The position numbers were made by a program, and so were the translations under genes. The notes beneath the pieces were generated by a model. The model had not been told where the DNA came from and ran no database searches. It was given only the letters and a program-made list of their open reading frames with translations. DNA of 64,000 bases, from positions 1 through 64,000 of the forward strand of contig JAISHO010000025.1 of assembly GCA_031262485.1 (NCBI GenBank), in the 5' to 3' direction. Below are positions 44,790 through 53,765 of this stretch, in pieces; positions within the stretch are counted from its first letter, which is position 1, and every line of letters starts with the position of its first letter. This DNA is from Propionibacteriaceae bacterium (GTDB lineage Bacteria; Actinomycetota; Actinomycetes; Propionibacteriales; Propionibacteriaceae).

Positions 44790-46079
44790 TCACACGAGGA
44801 AGCGATAGAACGGTCCCGTCGGGTCGATCGGTTCGACGGTCAGCGGTGAGGTGGCGATCCGGTCGAGCAGGCCGGGGAGATCGGCTGGGTCGCCCAATTC
44901 GAGGCCGACGAGGGCGGGGCCGAGTTCCCGGTTCGATTTCTTCGTGTATTCGAACAGGGCGATGTCGTCGTCCGGCCCGAGGACGCCGTCGAGGAAACGG
45001 CGCAGAGCCCCTGGCTCCTGCGGAAAACTGACGAGGAAATAGTGTTTTCTTCCCTCGTGGACGAGGGAGCGCTCGACGATCTCGGAATAGCGCGAGACAT
45101 CGTTGTTGCCGCCGGAGAGGACGGCGACGACGGTGGCTCCCTGAGGCAAGGAGATCGCGTGATCCTCGCCGGGAGCGGCGGATGATCCGATCAGCCCCGT
45201 GGCCAAGGCGGTGGGGGTGAGCGCGCCGGCCGGTTCGGCGATGATGCCCTCGACTTGATAGAGGTTGAGCATCTCGGTGCAGACCGCCCCCTCGTCTACG
45301 GAGACGAAGTCGGCTCCGGCGTCGCGCACGATGGCGTAGGGCAGTTCTCCCATGCGGCGCACAGCCGCTCCATCGACGAAGGTGTCGAGGTGGGGCAGGT
45401 CAACGGGCCCTCCGGCGGCCAACGCGGCTGCGGCGGAGGCGGCCCCGGCCGGTTCGACGCCGATGACGCGAGTCGAAGGGGAGAATTGGCCGAGCCAGGC
45501 GATGAGCCCGCCGATGAGTCCGCCGCCGCCGACCGGCGCGATGACGGCGTCGGGCGCGCGCCCGAGGTCCTCGACGATTTCCGGGGCGATCGTGCCTTGC
45601 CCGGCGATGGTGCGCGGGTCGTCGAAGGCAGGGACGAGCGTCGCCCCGCGCTCTGCGGCGATCCGTTCCGAGGCGGCTTTGGCCTCGTCGTAGGTGTCGC
45701 CAGTGACGACGACCTCGACCCGCTCCCCACCCAGGGCGCGGATCCGGTCGCGTTTCTGGCGGGGCGTCGTCGCCGGCACGACGACGGCCCCGTCGATCCC
45801 TAAGTGGCGGCAAGCGTAGGCGACCCCCTGGCCGTGGTTGCCGGCCGAAGCGCACACGACTCCGGCGCTCCTGCGTTCCTCGGGCAACTGGGCCATGAGG
45901 TTGTAGGCGCCACGCAGTTTGTACGAGCGGACCGGTTGGAGGTCCTCGCGTTTGAGCCAGACGTTCAGCCCTGTCGCCTCACTGAGGCGGTCATTGAATT
46001 GCAGCGGCGTCCGTCGAACGACATTGTGGAGGCGCAACGCGGCGCCCACGACATCGGCCCCGGTGGGAATGGTGTTCAC
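44790..46079 (-). CDS. ilvA: threonine ammonia-lyase
   Basis: This 429-residue PLP enzyme makes 2-oxobutanoate, the first step toward isoleucine. The PLP-Lys is in RSYKLRGAYN (Lys54), and the phosphate-binding glycine loop is PVGGGGLIGG. It has one C-terminal ACT-like segment (HYFLVSFPQEPGALRRFLDGV), as in short biosynthetic forms. GTG start with TATGCT 7 nt upstream suggests leaderless translation. Confidence 0.92.
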   Translation of the reverse strand: MNTIPTGADVVGAALRLHNVVRRTPLQFNDRLSEATGLNVWLKREDLQPVRSYKLRGAYNLMAQLPEERRSAGVVCASAGNHGQGVAYACRHLGIDGAVVVPATTPRQKRDRIRALGGERVEVVVTGDTYDEAKAASERIAAERGATLVPAFDDPRTIAGQGTIAPEIVEDLGRAPDAVIAPVGGGGLIGGLIAWLGQFSPSTRVIGVEPAGAASAAAALAAGGPVDLPHLDTFVDGAAVRRMGELPYAIVRDAGADFVSVDEGAVCTEMLNLYQVEGIIAEPAGALTPTALATGLIGSSAAPGEDHAISLPQGATVVAVLSGGNNDVSRYSEIVERSLVHEGRKHYFLVSFPQEPGALRRFLDGVLGPDDDIALFEYTKKSNRELGPALVGLELGDPADLPGLLDRIATSPLTVEPIDPTGPFYRFLV

Positions 46080-46086
46080 TCAGGTC

Positions 46087-46092
46087 AGCATA
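46087..46092 (-). promoter_or_regulatory. -10 element of ilvA, leaderless layout
   Basis: TATGCT on the minus strand ends 7 nt before the GTG start of ilvA. Confidence 0.5.
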
Positions 46093-46188
46093 GAACGCTC
46101 ATTCCATCTCTCCACCCAACAGAATATTTCTTGCTTCTCGGTGTGGTGGTCCGAACCGATGTCCGAGCTCTTTGGCAGGCTTCCCCAC

Positions 46189-47556
46189 ATGAATGACATC
46201 GCTTGGACCCTCCTCGTCATCGCCGTCGCGTTCGGCGCCGGCGGAACCCTCGGGTGGATCGTCGGACGGTTGCGGTTGAGACTCGCTGAGGCGGGGGCAT
46301 CGGCCGAGGCGCGCGCCGAATCCGCTCGGTTCGAGATCGCCGCCGCTAAAGCCGAGGCTGAACGCGACTCGGCACTCGATCAAGCGGCCCAGTTGCGCGA
46401 CGATCACGAGGCCATGCTCCGTCATTACCAGGCCCTCTCCCAGGAGGCGTTGGACCGTCAGTCGAAGTCGCTGGAGGAATCGGCCGGTCAGCGGTTGGCC
46501 GCCACCGAGCGGCTCATGGCGCCGATGCGGGAGAGTGTGGAGAAACTCCAGACCCGCCTCACCGAGTTCGAGAAGGAACGGGCCGCCAGCGCCGCCGAGA
46601 TGAGGAGCCAAGCCCATGCCGTGCAGTTGGCGGGGGAACGCTTGCGCCAGGAGACGACCTCGCTCGTCAACGCGTTGCGCCGTCCCCAGGTTCGCGGCAC
46701 CTGGGGGGAGCTTCAACTGCGCCGGGTCGTCGAGATCGCCGGCATGGTGCCGTACTGCGATTTCATCGAGCAGGAGACGTCGTCGACCGACGAGCGCGCC
46801 ATCCGACCTGACCTGCGCGTCGAATTGTCGGGCGGCAAATTCGTCTACGTCGACGCCAAAACGCCGCTCGCGGCCTTCCTCGACGCTCAGGAGGCGTCCG
46901 ATCCGGCCGCCCAGGAACGCGACTTGGCTCGGTTCGCGCGCCACGTCAAGGAACACGTCGACCTGCTCGCTCGCAAGGAGTATTGGAAGGCCGATCCCAA
47001 CACCCCCGAATTCGTCGTCCTCTTCATCCCAGCCGAGGCGTTGGCCGCCACCGCGCTCGAACAAAGCCCTGATCTCATCGAATACGCCGCCTCGAAGAAC
47101 ATCATCCTCGCCACCCCGACGACGCTCATCGCCATGTTGCGCACGATCGCCCACTCGTGGAGCCAAACCGTTTTAGCGCAATCAGCCCGGGAGATCTCCT
47201 CGATCGGCCGGGAGCTTTACGAGCGTCTCGCCAAGTTCGGCGCCCACCTCGACCGTCTCGGCAAAGGACTCGAGGGGTCCGTCAAGGCGTATAACGACGC
47301 TGTCGGCTCCCTGGAATCCCGGGTGCTCGTCTCCGCGCGGCGGCCGCGCGATCTGCGCGTCAGCGACGACGACCTCGCCACCCCCACTGTCGTCACGGGG
47401 ACTCCGCGCCCTCTCGCCAGCCCCGAATTGACTCAAGCCACCGCTGAGGCCGATGCCCTCCTCAGCTACCGACACCCGTTCTCCGAGACCTCGGGGGTCG
47501 GAGACGACGGCCCCTCGATGGCTCAGAAAACCGCGCTCGCCGCCGTCGAACGGTGA
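46189..47556 (+). CDS. rmuC: RmuC family DNA recombination-limiting protein
   Basis: The ATG at 46189 gives 455 residues; an ATG at 46159 is an alternative. A hydrophobic N-terminal segment (WTLLVIAVAFGAGGTLGWIVG) is followed by a long coiled coil (about 35-170) and a nuclease-like PD-(D/E)XK domain with RPDLRVELSGGKFVYVDAKTPL. RmuC limits inversions at short repeats in E. coli. Membrane attachment is likely. Confidence 0.9.
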   Translation: MNDIAWTLLVIAVAFGAGGTLGWIVGRLRLRLAEAGASAEARAESARFEIAAAKAEAERDSALDQAAQLRDDHEAMLRHYQALSQEALDRQSKSLEESAGQRLAATERLMAPMRESVEKLQTRLTEFEKERAASAAEMRSQAHAVQLAGERLRQETTSLVNALRRPQVRGTWGELQLRRVVEIAGMVPYCDFIEQETSSTDERAIRPDLRVELSGGKFVYVDAKTPLAAFLDAQEASDPAAQERDLARFARHVKEHVDLLARKEYWKADPNTPEFVVLFIPAEALAATALEQSPDLIEYAASKNIILATPTTLIAMLRTIAHSWSQTVLAQSAREISSIGRELYERLAKFGAHLDRLGKGLEGSVKAYNDAVGSLESRVLVSARRPRDLRVSDDDLATPTVVTGTPRPLASPELTQATAEADALLSYRHPFSETSGVGDDGPSMAQKTALAAVER

Positions 47557-47639
47557 ACTGACGTTCCCCCAAGCGCACAACGCATGCTTCGGTGGCCGCC
47601 TGGCGATCAGCGGCTTTCACTGACGTTCCCCAAGCGCAC
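47557..47639 (+). repeat. direct repeat pair downstream of rmuC
   Basis: CTGACGTTCCCC(C)AAGCGCAC occurs at 47557-47578 and again at 47619-47639, differing by one C, with a 62-bp period. It fills the gap before the nitroreductase gene. No hairpin of terminator quality is obvious. Confidence 0.6.
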
Positions 47640-47688
47640 GGCGTGGGCGAGGAGAATTCCCTCCGCGCCCACGCCGATGATGAGAATG

Positions 47689-48255
47689 TCAGCCGGTGAT
47701 CATCGATATCTTGTCGAAATCCGGGGTGTGCGGCGCTCGCGGCGTCTCACCCTCGTAGCCGAGAAGGATGCCAAGACCGAAGTGATACCCCTCGGGGAAA
47801 CCGAGGCGCTTCTCCCACGCGTCGCCGTCGGGCTCACGGAAGAGCGCCCCGGACATCGCGGTGATGCACGAGTTGACGCCGAGCGACGCGGCGGCCAGCA
47901 CGATATGCGAGGCGACGATCCCGGTGTCGAGTTCGGTGGGGAAACTATCCTTCGAGGGTTGGGCGGCGATGAAGACGACGGCGGGGGCGTCGTAGAAGAA
48001 ACGACCGCCGCGGCTCATGATGCGCTCGTACCCGGCTGGATCGCAATCCTTGAGCTTCACCATGCCGACGTCGTTCATCTCTAAGAGCAACGCCGGATCG
48101 GTGATGACGATGATCCGCCAGAACTGCCGGTTGACGGCGCTCGGCGCCATGACCGCCGCCTCAGCGATCTGACGCAACACCTGCGGGTCGACTGGTCGAT
48201 CCGCGTACCGCCGGCACGAATACCGGCTCTTGATGACATCCAACGTCTCCGTCAT
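47689..48255 (-). CDS. nitroreductase-family flavoprotein
   Basis: The ATG at 48255 has AAGGAGAAT upstream and gives 188 residues. The FMN-binding SRYSCRRYADRPV start and the MAPSAVNRQFWRIIV block are typical of the nitroreductase superfamily, and the C-terminal LGILLGYEGETP fits. It probably reduces nitro or quinone compounds with NAD(P)H in the cytoplasm; the substrate cannot be predicted. It is divergent from an acetyltransferase gene. Confidence 0.88.
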   Translation of the reverse strand: MTETLDVIKSRYSCRRYADRPVDPQVLRQIAEAAVMAPSAVNRQFWRIIVITDPALLLEMNDVGMVKLKDCDPAGYERIMSRGGRFFYDAPAVVFIAAQPSKDSFPTELDTGIVASHIVLAAASLGVNSCITAMSGALFREPDGDAWEKRLGFPEGYHFGLGILLGYEGETPRAPHTPDFDKISMITG

Positions 48256-48406
48256 GGATTCTCCTTGATCTTCGCTGATGGGGGTTCGACCGCCCGCGCC
48301 GCCCCGGTCTGATGCGTGAGGCTGGGCTACGATCGCCACGGATTCACGATACGGCATTCCTCTTGCGATGAGAGGAATAGTTCGGCGACGACCCGAAGGA
48401 GACGAC

Positions 48407-48988
48407 GTGCTGCCCGACGACCACGACGACCACCCCGACGAGACGGCGGCTTCCCTCGCCTTCGCTATCGCCACAACCTCCGACGTTCAGGCGATCGTCG
48501 CTCTCGTCAACCGGGCCTACTCCCACCACCCCGGGGCGAAAGGGTGGGTCGGCGATCGGGCTTTCCAAGACGCCGAGCGCGCCGACGAGGCCGAGGTCAC
48601 CGAATTGATCACGACCCCCGACAGCCTCATGCTGTTGGGCCGTCACGGCTCGCGACTCGTCTCCTGTTGTTCGCTCTCCCATGTCGGTCAGACCGCCCAT
48701 CTCGGGCTCTTCGCCGTCGACCCCGACCTCCAAAGCCAAGGCCTGGGTCGGGCCACCTTGACCGCAGCGGAACAGTTCGCCGCCACGACCTGGCTAGCCG
48801 AGCGCATGGATATCGAGGTGATGGCCCACCACGAGCCCGTCTTGCGTTGGTACGAGCGGACCGGCTACATCCTCACCGGCGAGCAGTCGTATTACGTCGA
48901 ACGCTCCGGCCGCCGGGCCGCCACATTGCTGGGGATGAGCAAGACACTTGTCAAGGGGGCCGTTGGAGGTCGACTCTTCCAGCGATGA
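48407..48988 (+). CDS. GNAT-family N-acetyltransferase
   Basis: The GTG at 48407 is preceded by a strong GAAGGAGAC and gives 193 residues; an upstream ATG at 48368 lacks a signal. The GNAT acetyl-CoA motif is LFAVDPDLQSQGLGRATLTAAE, with the C-terminal HEPVLRWYERTGYILTGE. The acceptor is unknown. An Asp/His-rich start (DDHDDHPDE) could bind metal. Confidence 0.85.
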   Translation: MLPDDHDDHPDETAASLAFAIATTSDVQAIVALVNRAYSHHPGAKGWVGDRAFQDAERADEAEVTELITTPDSLMLLGRHGSRLVSCCSLSHVGQTAHLGLFAVDPDLQSQGLGRATLTAAEQFAATTWLAERMDIEVMAHHEPVLRWYERTGYILTGEQSYYVERSGRRAATLLGMSKTLVKGAVGGRLFQR

Positions 48989-49030
48989 GCTCGTACGACG
49001 GGATTGAGCACTTCGAGAAATACTTACCAC

Positions 49031-49079
49031 TTTACTTACCACTTGACTTAACACGGTGGTAAGTCGAGTGGTAAGTAAA
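49031..49079. repeat. long near-perfect stem-loop in an AT-rich gap
   Basis: 20-nt arms at 49031-49050 and 49060-49079 pair with a single mismatch around a 9-nt loop; the sequence ACTTACCACTT is also directly repeated just before the left arm. The surrounding 49000-49200 is much richer in A/T than the rest of the window. It lies between two same-strand acetyltransferase genes and holds no gene. Confidence 0.75.
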
Positions 49080-49226
49080 TAGACCTTACTGATTATTATT
49101 TATTGCGCTCGTCCATCTCTTTTCCTTGTCAAAAAGAGTGGGGACTATGATCCGTGGGTCATATGAAACTATCATTGTCATCCTTGATTCGCCCCTGTCA
49201 CACTCGCAGGAGTAAGTTCCAGATGC

Positions 49227-49790
49227 ATGTTTGAACACCGCATCGACGAGAATTTGGGGCTGCGGCCTGTCACCATCCTCGACGCTGAGGAGGTCTATGC
49301 CGTCATGGATCGCAACCGGGAGCATCTGCGGCGGTGGTTGCCGTTCGCGGATATCGCCAGTGTTGAGGACGAGCGGGCTGCGATCGCGGTGCAGGCCCAA
49401 CGGTGGGCGGAGCTGAGGTCGCTCATGGCGGTGTTGGTGCTTGACGGGAAGATCATCGGGTCGGCGGGGTTGCCGACGATCAACCGGGAGACGAAGTCGA
49501 TCGAGATCGGCTATTGGCTCGACGAGGCGCACACCGGCAAGGGGTATGTCACGAAGACGGTGCGGGTCTTGGAGCGGATGGCGTTCGAGGAATTGGGCGC
49601 CGAACGAGTCCACATCGGCGCGTCGGTGCACAATGCCCGTTCGCGGGCGGTGGCGGAGCGGCTCGGGTACAAGCTCGAGGGGATCATTCGCCAGGCGATC
49701 GTCATCAATCCGGACGGCGATGTCACCGATGAGGCTTTGTACGGACTCCTCAAGAGCGAATGGATTCAGCGGGAGGAAGCCGCCGTCTGA
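49227..49790 (+). CDS. RimJ/RimL-type N-acetyltransferase
   Basis: This 187-residue acetyltransferase has the RimL pattern: LGLRPVTILDAEEVYAVMDRN, RRWLPFAD, IGYWLDEAHTGKGYVTKTVR (acetyl-CoA loop) and NARSRAVAERLGYKLEG. It may acetylate a protein N-terminus or a small amine. A TAAGTT element lies 8 nt before the ATG and no well-placed Shine-Dalgarno is seen. Confidence 0.88.
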   Translation: MFEHRIDENLGLRPVTILDAEEVYAVMDRNREHLRRWLPFADIASVEDERAAIAVQAQRWAELRSLMAVLVLDGKIIGSAGLPTINRETKSIEIGYWLDEAHTGKGYVTKTVRVLERMAFEELGAERVHIGASVHNARSRAVAERLGYKLEGIIRQAIVINPDGDVTDEALYGLLKSEWIQREEAAV

Positions 49791-49891
49791 GAGCGCTGGC
49801 CGGTCGATCTGGCCGACGGTCGTTTCGAAGAGGGGTATCGTCCGCATAGGTCGCACCGATGAGCGGCTACGAATGACGAAGGGCGTGCATC

Positions 49892-51187
49892 GTGCGAGCA
49901 TGGCGTCGGCGATTGCCGTCAGGGATGCCCCGGGACGTCTACGTCTTGGCCCTCATCGGGTTCTTCGTCGCTGTCGGGTTCGGGGTCGTCGCGCCGGTCA
50001 TCCCGGTGTTCGCGAGCAGCTTCGGGGTGAGCGAGTTCGCCGCCTCGGCCGTCATCTCGGCTTTCGCCCTCATGCGGCTCGTCGCCAGCCCCTTCGTCGC
50101 GCGGATGGGGGAGCGCTGGGGGGAGCGGAACGTGCTCATCACCGGCGTCGTCATCGTCGCCGTCTCCAGCGTTTTGGCAGGCACGGCCCGCACCTACCCG
50201 GCTTTGTTGATCTGGCGCGGGGTCGGCGGCATCGGCTCGGCCATGTTCTCCGTCTCCGCCATGACGCTCCTGCTCGCCGTCGTCGCCGCTGAGTATCGCG
50301 GGCGGGCCAACGCGCTCTACAACTCGGGCTTCATCGTCGGGATGATCACCGGGCCGGTCGTCGGTGGGTTCTTCGCCGCCATCTCCTTGGGCGCGCCTTT
50401 CTTCTTCTACGCCGCCACCCTCGCTGTCAGCGCCGTCGTCGGCGTCGTCCTGTTGCGCGCTCCCGCCCTGGAGATGGAAGACGCGGACGGGACGACGACG
50501 AAGCTTCCGCCGAGTCGCCCGTTGCGCGACGTCCTGCGCGACGCCCGCTACCAAGCCGCCTGCCTCATCGCCTTCGCCGGCGGTTGGACGGCCAATGGGC
50601 TGCGCGGGGCCCTCGTTCCTCTCTTCGTCGCCGGATATCTCTTCACCGACCCAGCCGAGGCGACGCGGTGGACGGGTATCACCATGGCCGCCTCCGCCGC
50701 CACCCAAGCCGTCCTCATCGGTCCGGCCGGGATCGCCATCGATCGCTTCGGGCGGCGCGTCCCCCTTCTCATCGGCTGCCTCATCTCCGGGGTGACGATG
50801 ACGGTCGTGCCCTACGCGCCGTCGATGGCCGTCGTCATCGTCATCCTCTGCGGCTACGCCGTCGCCTCGTCCGTCATGGGCTCGGCCCCGGCCGCCACCG
50901 TCGGAGACGCCGCCGGGCCGCGCAGCGGGCGGGCCGTCGCGCTGTTCTCGATGAGTTCCGACATCGGCTCGATCCTCGGGCCGCTCGGGGCCGGGGCGCT
51001 CGTCACCCTCGTCGGCTATCCCATCGCTTTCGCCACCGCCGCCGTGTTGTGGGCGCTGTGCACGGCGATGACGTTGCGGATGCCCTCCGATTGGCGCCGT
51101 GTCGGCTCGGCTCAGGAAGAGGCGTCGGAGTCGTCGACAAGCGACGGGGGCGCCGCGGAATCAGAAGGTGGCGCCGCCGGACGATGA
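49892..51187 (+). CDS. major facilitator superfamily transporter
   Basis: This 431-residue protein has twelve hydrophobic segments in two halves. The MFS motif A-like loop is visible as VARMGERWGERN, and a second half loop is AIDRFGRRVPL. It is of the drug/proton-exporter subgroup (DHA) by general layout, but the substrate is unknown. The C-terminal 35 residues are a Ser/Glu/Gly-rich tail that overlaps the end of the convergent PH-domain gene by 27 bp. Confidence 0.9.
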   Translation: MRAWRRRLPSGMPRDVYVLALIGFFVAVGFGVVAPVIPVFASSFGVSEFAASAVISAFALMRLVASPFVARMGERWGERNVLITGVVIVAVSSVLAGTARTYPALLIWRGVGGIGSAMFSVSAMTLLLAVVAAEYRGRANALYNSGFIVGMITGPVVGGFFAAISLGAPFFFYAATLAVSAVVGVVLLRAPALEMEDADGTTTKLPPSRPLRDVLRDARYQAACLIAFAGGWTANGLRGALVPLFVAGYLFTDPAEATRWTGITMAASAATQAVLIGPAGIAIDRFGRRVPLLIGCLISGVTMTVVPYAPSMAVVIVILCGYAVASSVMGSAPAATVGDAAGPRSGRAVALFSMSSDIGSILGPLGAGALVTLVGYPIAFATAAVLWALCTAMTLRMPSDWRRVGSAQEEASESSTSDGGAAESEGGAAGR

Positions 51188-53155
51188 GAAAGCTGACGTT
51201 AACGAGTTGACAGGGGCGTTCGACGCAGAGCCGTCTCGTGGAGTAGAAACCGGGGCGCCGGGAACCGACGGCGCCTCAGAGCGCTTGACGAGGAGGAGCC
51301 GGTCGCGCCAACGCCGGGAGGTCGCGACCTCGGCGCCAAGGAACGCGGTCAACTCGCGGTCGTCGAAGTCGCCGACGGTCGCCCCCAGCATCGAGGCGGG
51401 GCCGGGTGGGAGGTGGACCCCAGGCGAGGCGAGCTGGAGTTTGCGCTGGATCGGCCCGATCGACAGCGACACCCCCTGGCTCTTCTCGTGGGGGATGATG
51501 ACGGTGCGCCGCCACCAGAACCCGGAGGTCGCGACGAGGACCCGTTCCGTCGTCGCCAGACGGATCCGCCGCCATTCCAGCAGCGAGAACCAGCGGGCCC
51601 GGCGCGGGACGGCGATGATGTGACAGAACGGTGCGATTGAGCGACCGACGGCGCCAGGTGGCAACGGCGGCAAGGGCCGCTCCGGCTCCTCGGCGGGAAG
51701 AGTGGGGAACGCGGCCAGCGCTTGGTCGAGGATCCAACGCGGGTCGTCCCCGGCCGAATCGCCGCCGGGCGCTCCCCAATCGGGCAGGGTCTGGGCGATG
51801 ACGGCGAGCAACTCGGCGTGCGTCGCGACCGGGAGGAGCTTGGTCGGCGACGACGAGGAGTCCTCCCCGCTCGTGCCGAAATACCCGGGAACGTTCATCT
51901 CGATCTGCCACCAACCCGGGCCGCGCCACAAAGGCGGCTGCGTGATGACGAGGCCTTGGACGCGCCCATGGGTGACGACCTGGTCGGTCCGGTCGGTCAA
52001 GCCGTGGCGTAACCGGAGCCCCCGGCTGGTGCGGCGCACCTCGAACCCAGTGCTGTTCTTGATCCGCCGCCAGACCAATTGCACGATCGTCCAGGTGAGG
52101 ATGAGGAAGCCGAAGAGGCTGCCGAGCAGGGTCTCCCACGAGGCGAACGGGATGATGACGGCGACGAACCCGAGGACCCACACGAGCGCGAACCAGAAAC
52201 CGATCGAACGGACCGTGCCGGCGACGACGGCCCGCCGGGGCGGCACCTTGACGATGAGCTCCCCCTCCTCGATGAGCGAGGCTGGTGCGGACGGGGGGAC
52301 AGGGCCGGCGCTAGGAGAGCCCGTCGGCGGCGGGGCGAACGGTGCGGCGCCCGTCTCTTCAACTATGGGAGCCGGCGGGATGAACGCCGGACCAGCCGGA
52401 ACCGGAGCCGGTCCGGAAGGTGGGGTGAACGTGGGGACGGTGATCGAGGTCGGCTCCACGCCAGCGGGTGAAGACGACGAGTCGACGAAAGCAGGATCGC
52501 TTGGAGCCACGGCCCCGCTCGGCGGCGGGAACGGCGGCGCGGTGTCGGCGGCGACGAGCGGCGCCGGGGAGGGGAGTGGGGGCGTGTGAGTTTCCGGCGC
52601 TCCATCGTGATGGGCATACGCTGCCCGCCGCAGGATCTGCTCGCGTAAATCTTTGGCCTGGGCGAGGGGGAAATAGGCCAATTCGATGCCGGAGCCGATG
52701 CCGCCGGTCACCTCGATCGTCACCTTGGCCATGCCGATGACGCGGGCCGCCAGGGGCTGACGGATGTCGACGCTTTGGACACGGTCGAGGCGAGCCGAGG
52801 TCTCCGAGCGGGTGATGAGCCCGGAGACGAGGTGGACGGCGTCGTCGGTGATGGCGTAGCGGCGGATGCGCCACGAGATGATCCGGCCGACGATCGAGAC
52901 GAGGAGGAAGGCGATGAGGATGATCGCGGCGATCGGCAGTCGGCTCAGGAAACCACTGATCGACCCGTTGTTGAGGAGGATGTTCTCGACGACGTTGAAC
53001 CCGGCGACGACGAGCGCGATGACGAAGAGCCACATCTCCACCGCCACGGAAGCCGGGTGGGTGCGGCGCCACCGCGGGTCGTCCGCCGCCAGAGCGGCGA
53101 CATCGGCGGGCATGGCGTGAGTGGGGGAGCTGTCGGGGCGAGGGCTCTCGGTCAC
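51161..53155 (-). CDS. PH-domain (YdbT-like) membrane protein
   Basis: This 664-residue protein starts with a GTG that overlaps the stop of the upstream gene (GTGA). Two membrane pairs are visible (around residues 35-80 and 375-420), each followed by a bacterial PH (bPH_2) domain with RYAITDDAVHLVSGLI and ARLDRVQSVDIRQPL. A third PH-like domain occurs near the C-terminus (ATTERVLVATSGFW, KSQGVSLSIGPIQRKL). A long Pro/Ala-rich linker separates the first and second units. It forms a pair with the 174-residue PH protein upstream, as YdbS/YdbT do in Bacillus, where mutants show altered sensitivity to an antimicrobial peptide. Confidence 0.88.
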   Translation of the reverse strand: MTESPRPDSSPTHAMPADVAALAADDPRWRRTHPASVAVEMWLFVIALVVAGFNVVENILLNNGSISGFLSRLPIAAIILIAFLLVSIVGRIISWRIRRYAITDDAVHLVSGLITRSETSARLDRVQSVDIRQPLAARVIGMAKVTIEVTGGIGSGIELAYFPLAQAKDLREQILRRAAYAHHDGAPETHTPPLPSPAPLVAADTAPPFPPPSGAVAPSDPAFVDSSSSPAGVEPTSITVPTFTPPSGPAPVPAGPAFIPPAPIVEETGAAPFAPPPTGSPSAGPVPPSAPASLIEEGELIVKVPPRRAVVAGTVRSIGFWFALVWVLGFVAVIIPFASWETLLGSLFGFLILTWTIVQLVWRRIKNSTGFEVRRTSRGLRLRHGLTDRTDQVVTHGRVQGLVITQPPLWRGPGWWQIEMNVPGYFGTSGEDSSSSPTKLLPVATHAELLAVIAQTLPDWGAPGGDSAGDDPRWILDQALAAFPTLPAEEPERPLPPLPPGAVGRSIAPFCHIIAVPRRARWFSLLEWRRIRLATTERVLVATSGFWWRRTVIIPHEKSQGVSLSIGPIQRKLQLASPGVHLPPGPASMLGATVGDFDDRELTAFLGAEVATSRRWRDRLLLVKRSEAPSVPGAPVSTPRDGSASNAPVNSLTSAFSSSGGATF

Positions 53156-53676
53156 AGGCCTGCCATCTGGGCGTGTCCGGCTTGGGCGAGACGGTCGCGC
53201 AGCCGGTCGGCTTCGGCCTTGACGAGGCCGGGCAGGGAGGCGTCGGCTTGGGCGGCCGCCGTGTGCAGTTGGACGGTCGCGATCCCCCGGGAGCGTTGCA
53301 GCGGCCCGGCGGAGACGTCGACGTATTGCATGCGTCCATAGGGGACGACGAGCCACTGCCGCCACATGACGCCCTTGCGGATGAGGAGATCCTCTTCGCG
53401 TTCGGCGTAGCCGATGGCGCGGACCTGGCGGGGGATGAGGAGGAGGGTGAGCGCGCAGATCACGGCGAACCCGCCGGCCAACCACCACCACCACGGCGAG
53501 ACGACGAGGGCGAGGATGACGCCGGCGACGATGGGCGGCGCGCACGTGATCAATGTCGACAAGCAGCGCACCGGGATGAGCTTGGAGGAGACGGGACGCC
53601 AGGGGATCGGCAGATCGTCGGGCGTCGTGGGCAAGGGGGCCTGATCCTGCGGACGGGGAGCAACGGGGGAGACCAT
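53152..53676 (-). CDS. PH-domain (YdbS-like) membrane protein
   Basis: The ATG at 53676 (MVSPVAP) gives 174 residues. Two adjacent hydrophobic segments (LITCAPPIVAGVILALVV and WWWWLAGGFAVICALTLLL) are followed by a bPH_2 domain: GYAEREEDLLIRKGVMWRQW, VPYGRMQYVDVSAGPLQR. It is coupled by a 4-base overlap to the larger PH protein and probably forms a membrane complex with it. Confidence 0.88.
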   Translation of the reverse strand: MVSPVAPRPQDQAPLPTTPDDLPIPWRPVSSKLIPVRCLSTLITCAPPIVAGVILALVVSPWWWWLAGGFAVICALTLLLIPRQVRAIGYAEREEDLLIRKGVMWRQWLVVPYGRMQYVDVSAGPLQRSRGIATVQLHTAAAQADASLPGLVKAEADRLRDRLAQAGHAQMAGL

Positions 53677-53765
53677 ATCTCTAGTTTCACAGATACCGGG
53701 CTCCACCGTCCCATCGTTCCGGCGAATCACGGGGTGACTCCGGGGCGGTCAGGGGTTTCACCGGA

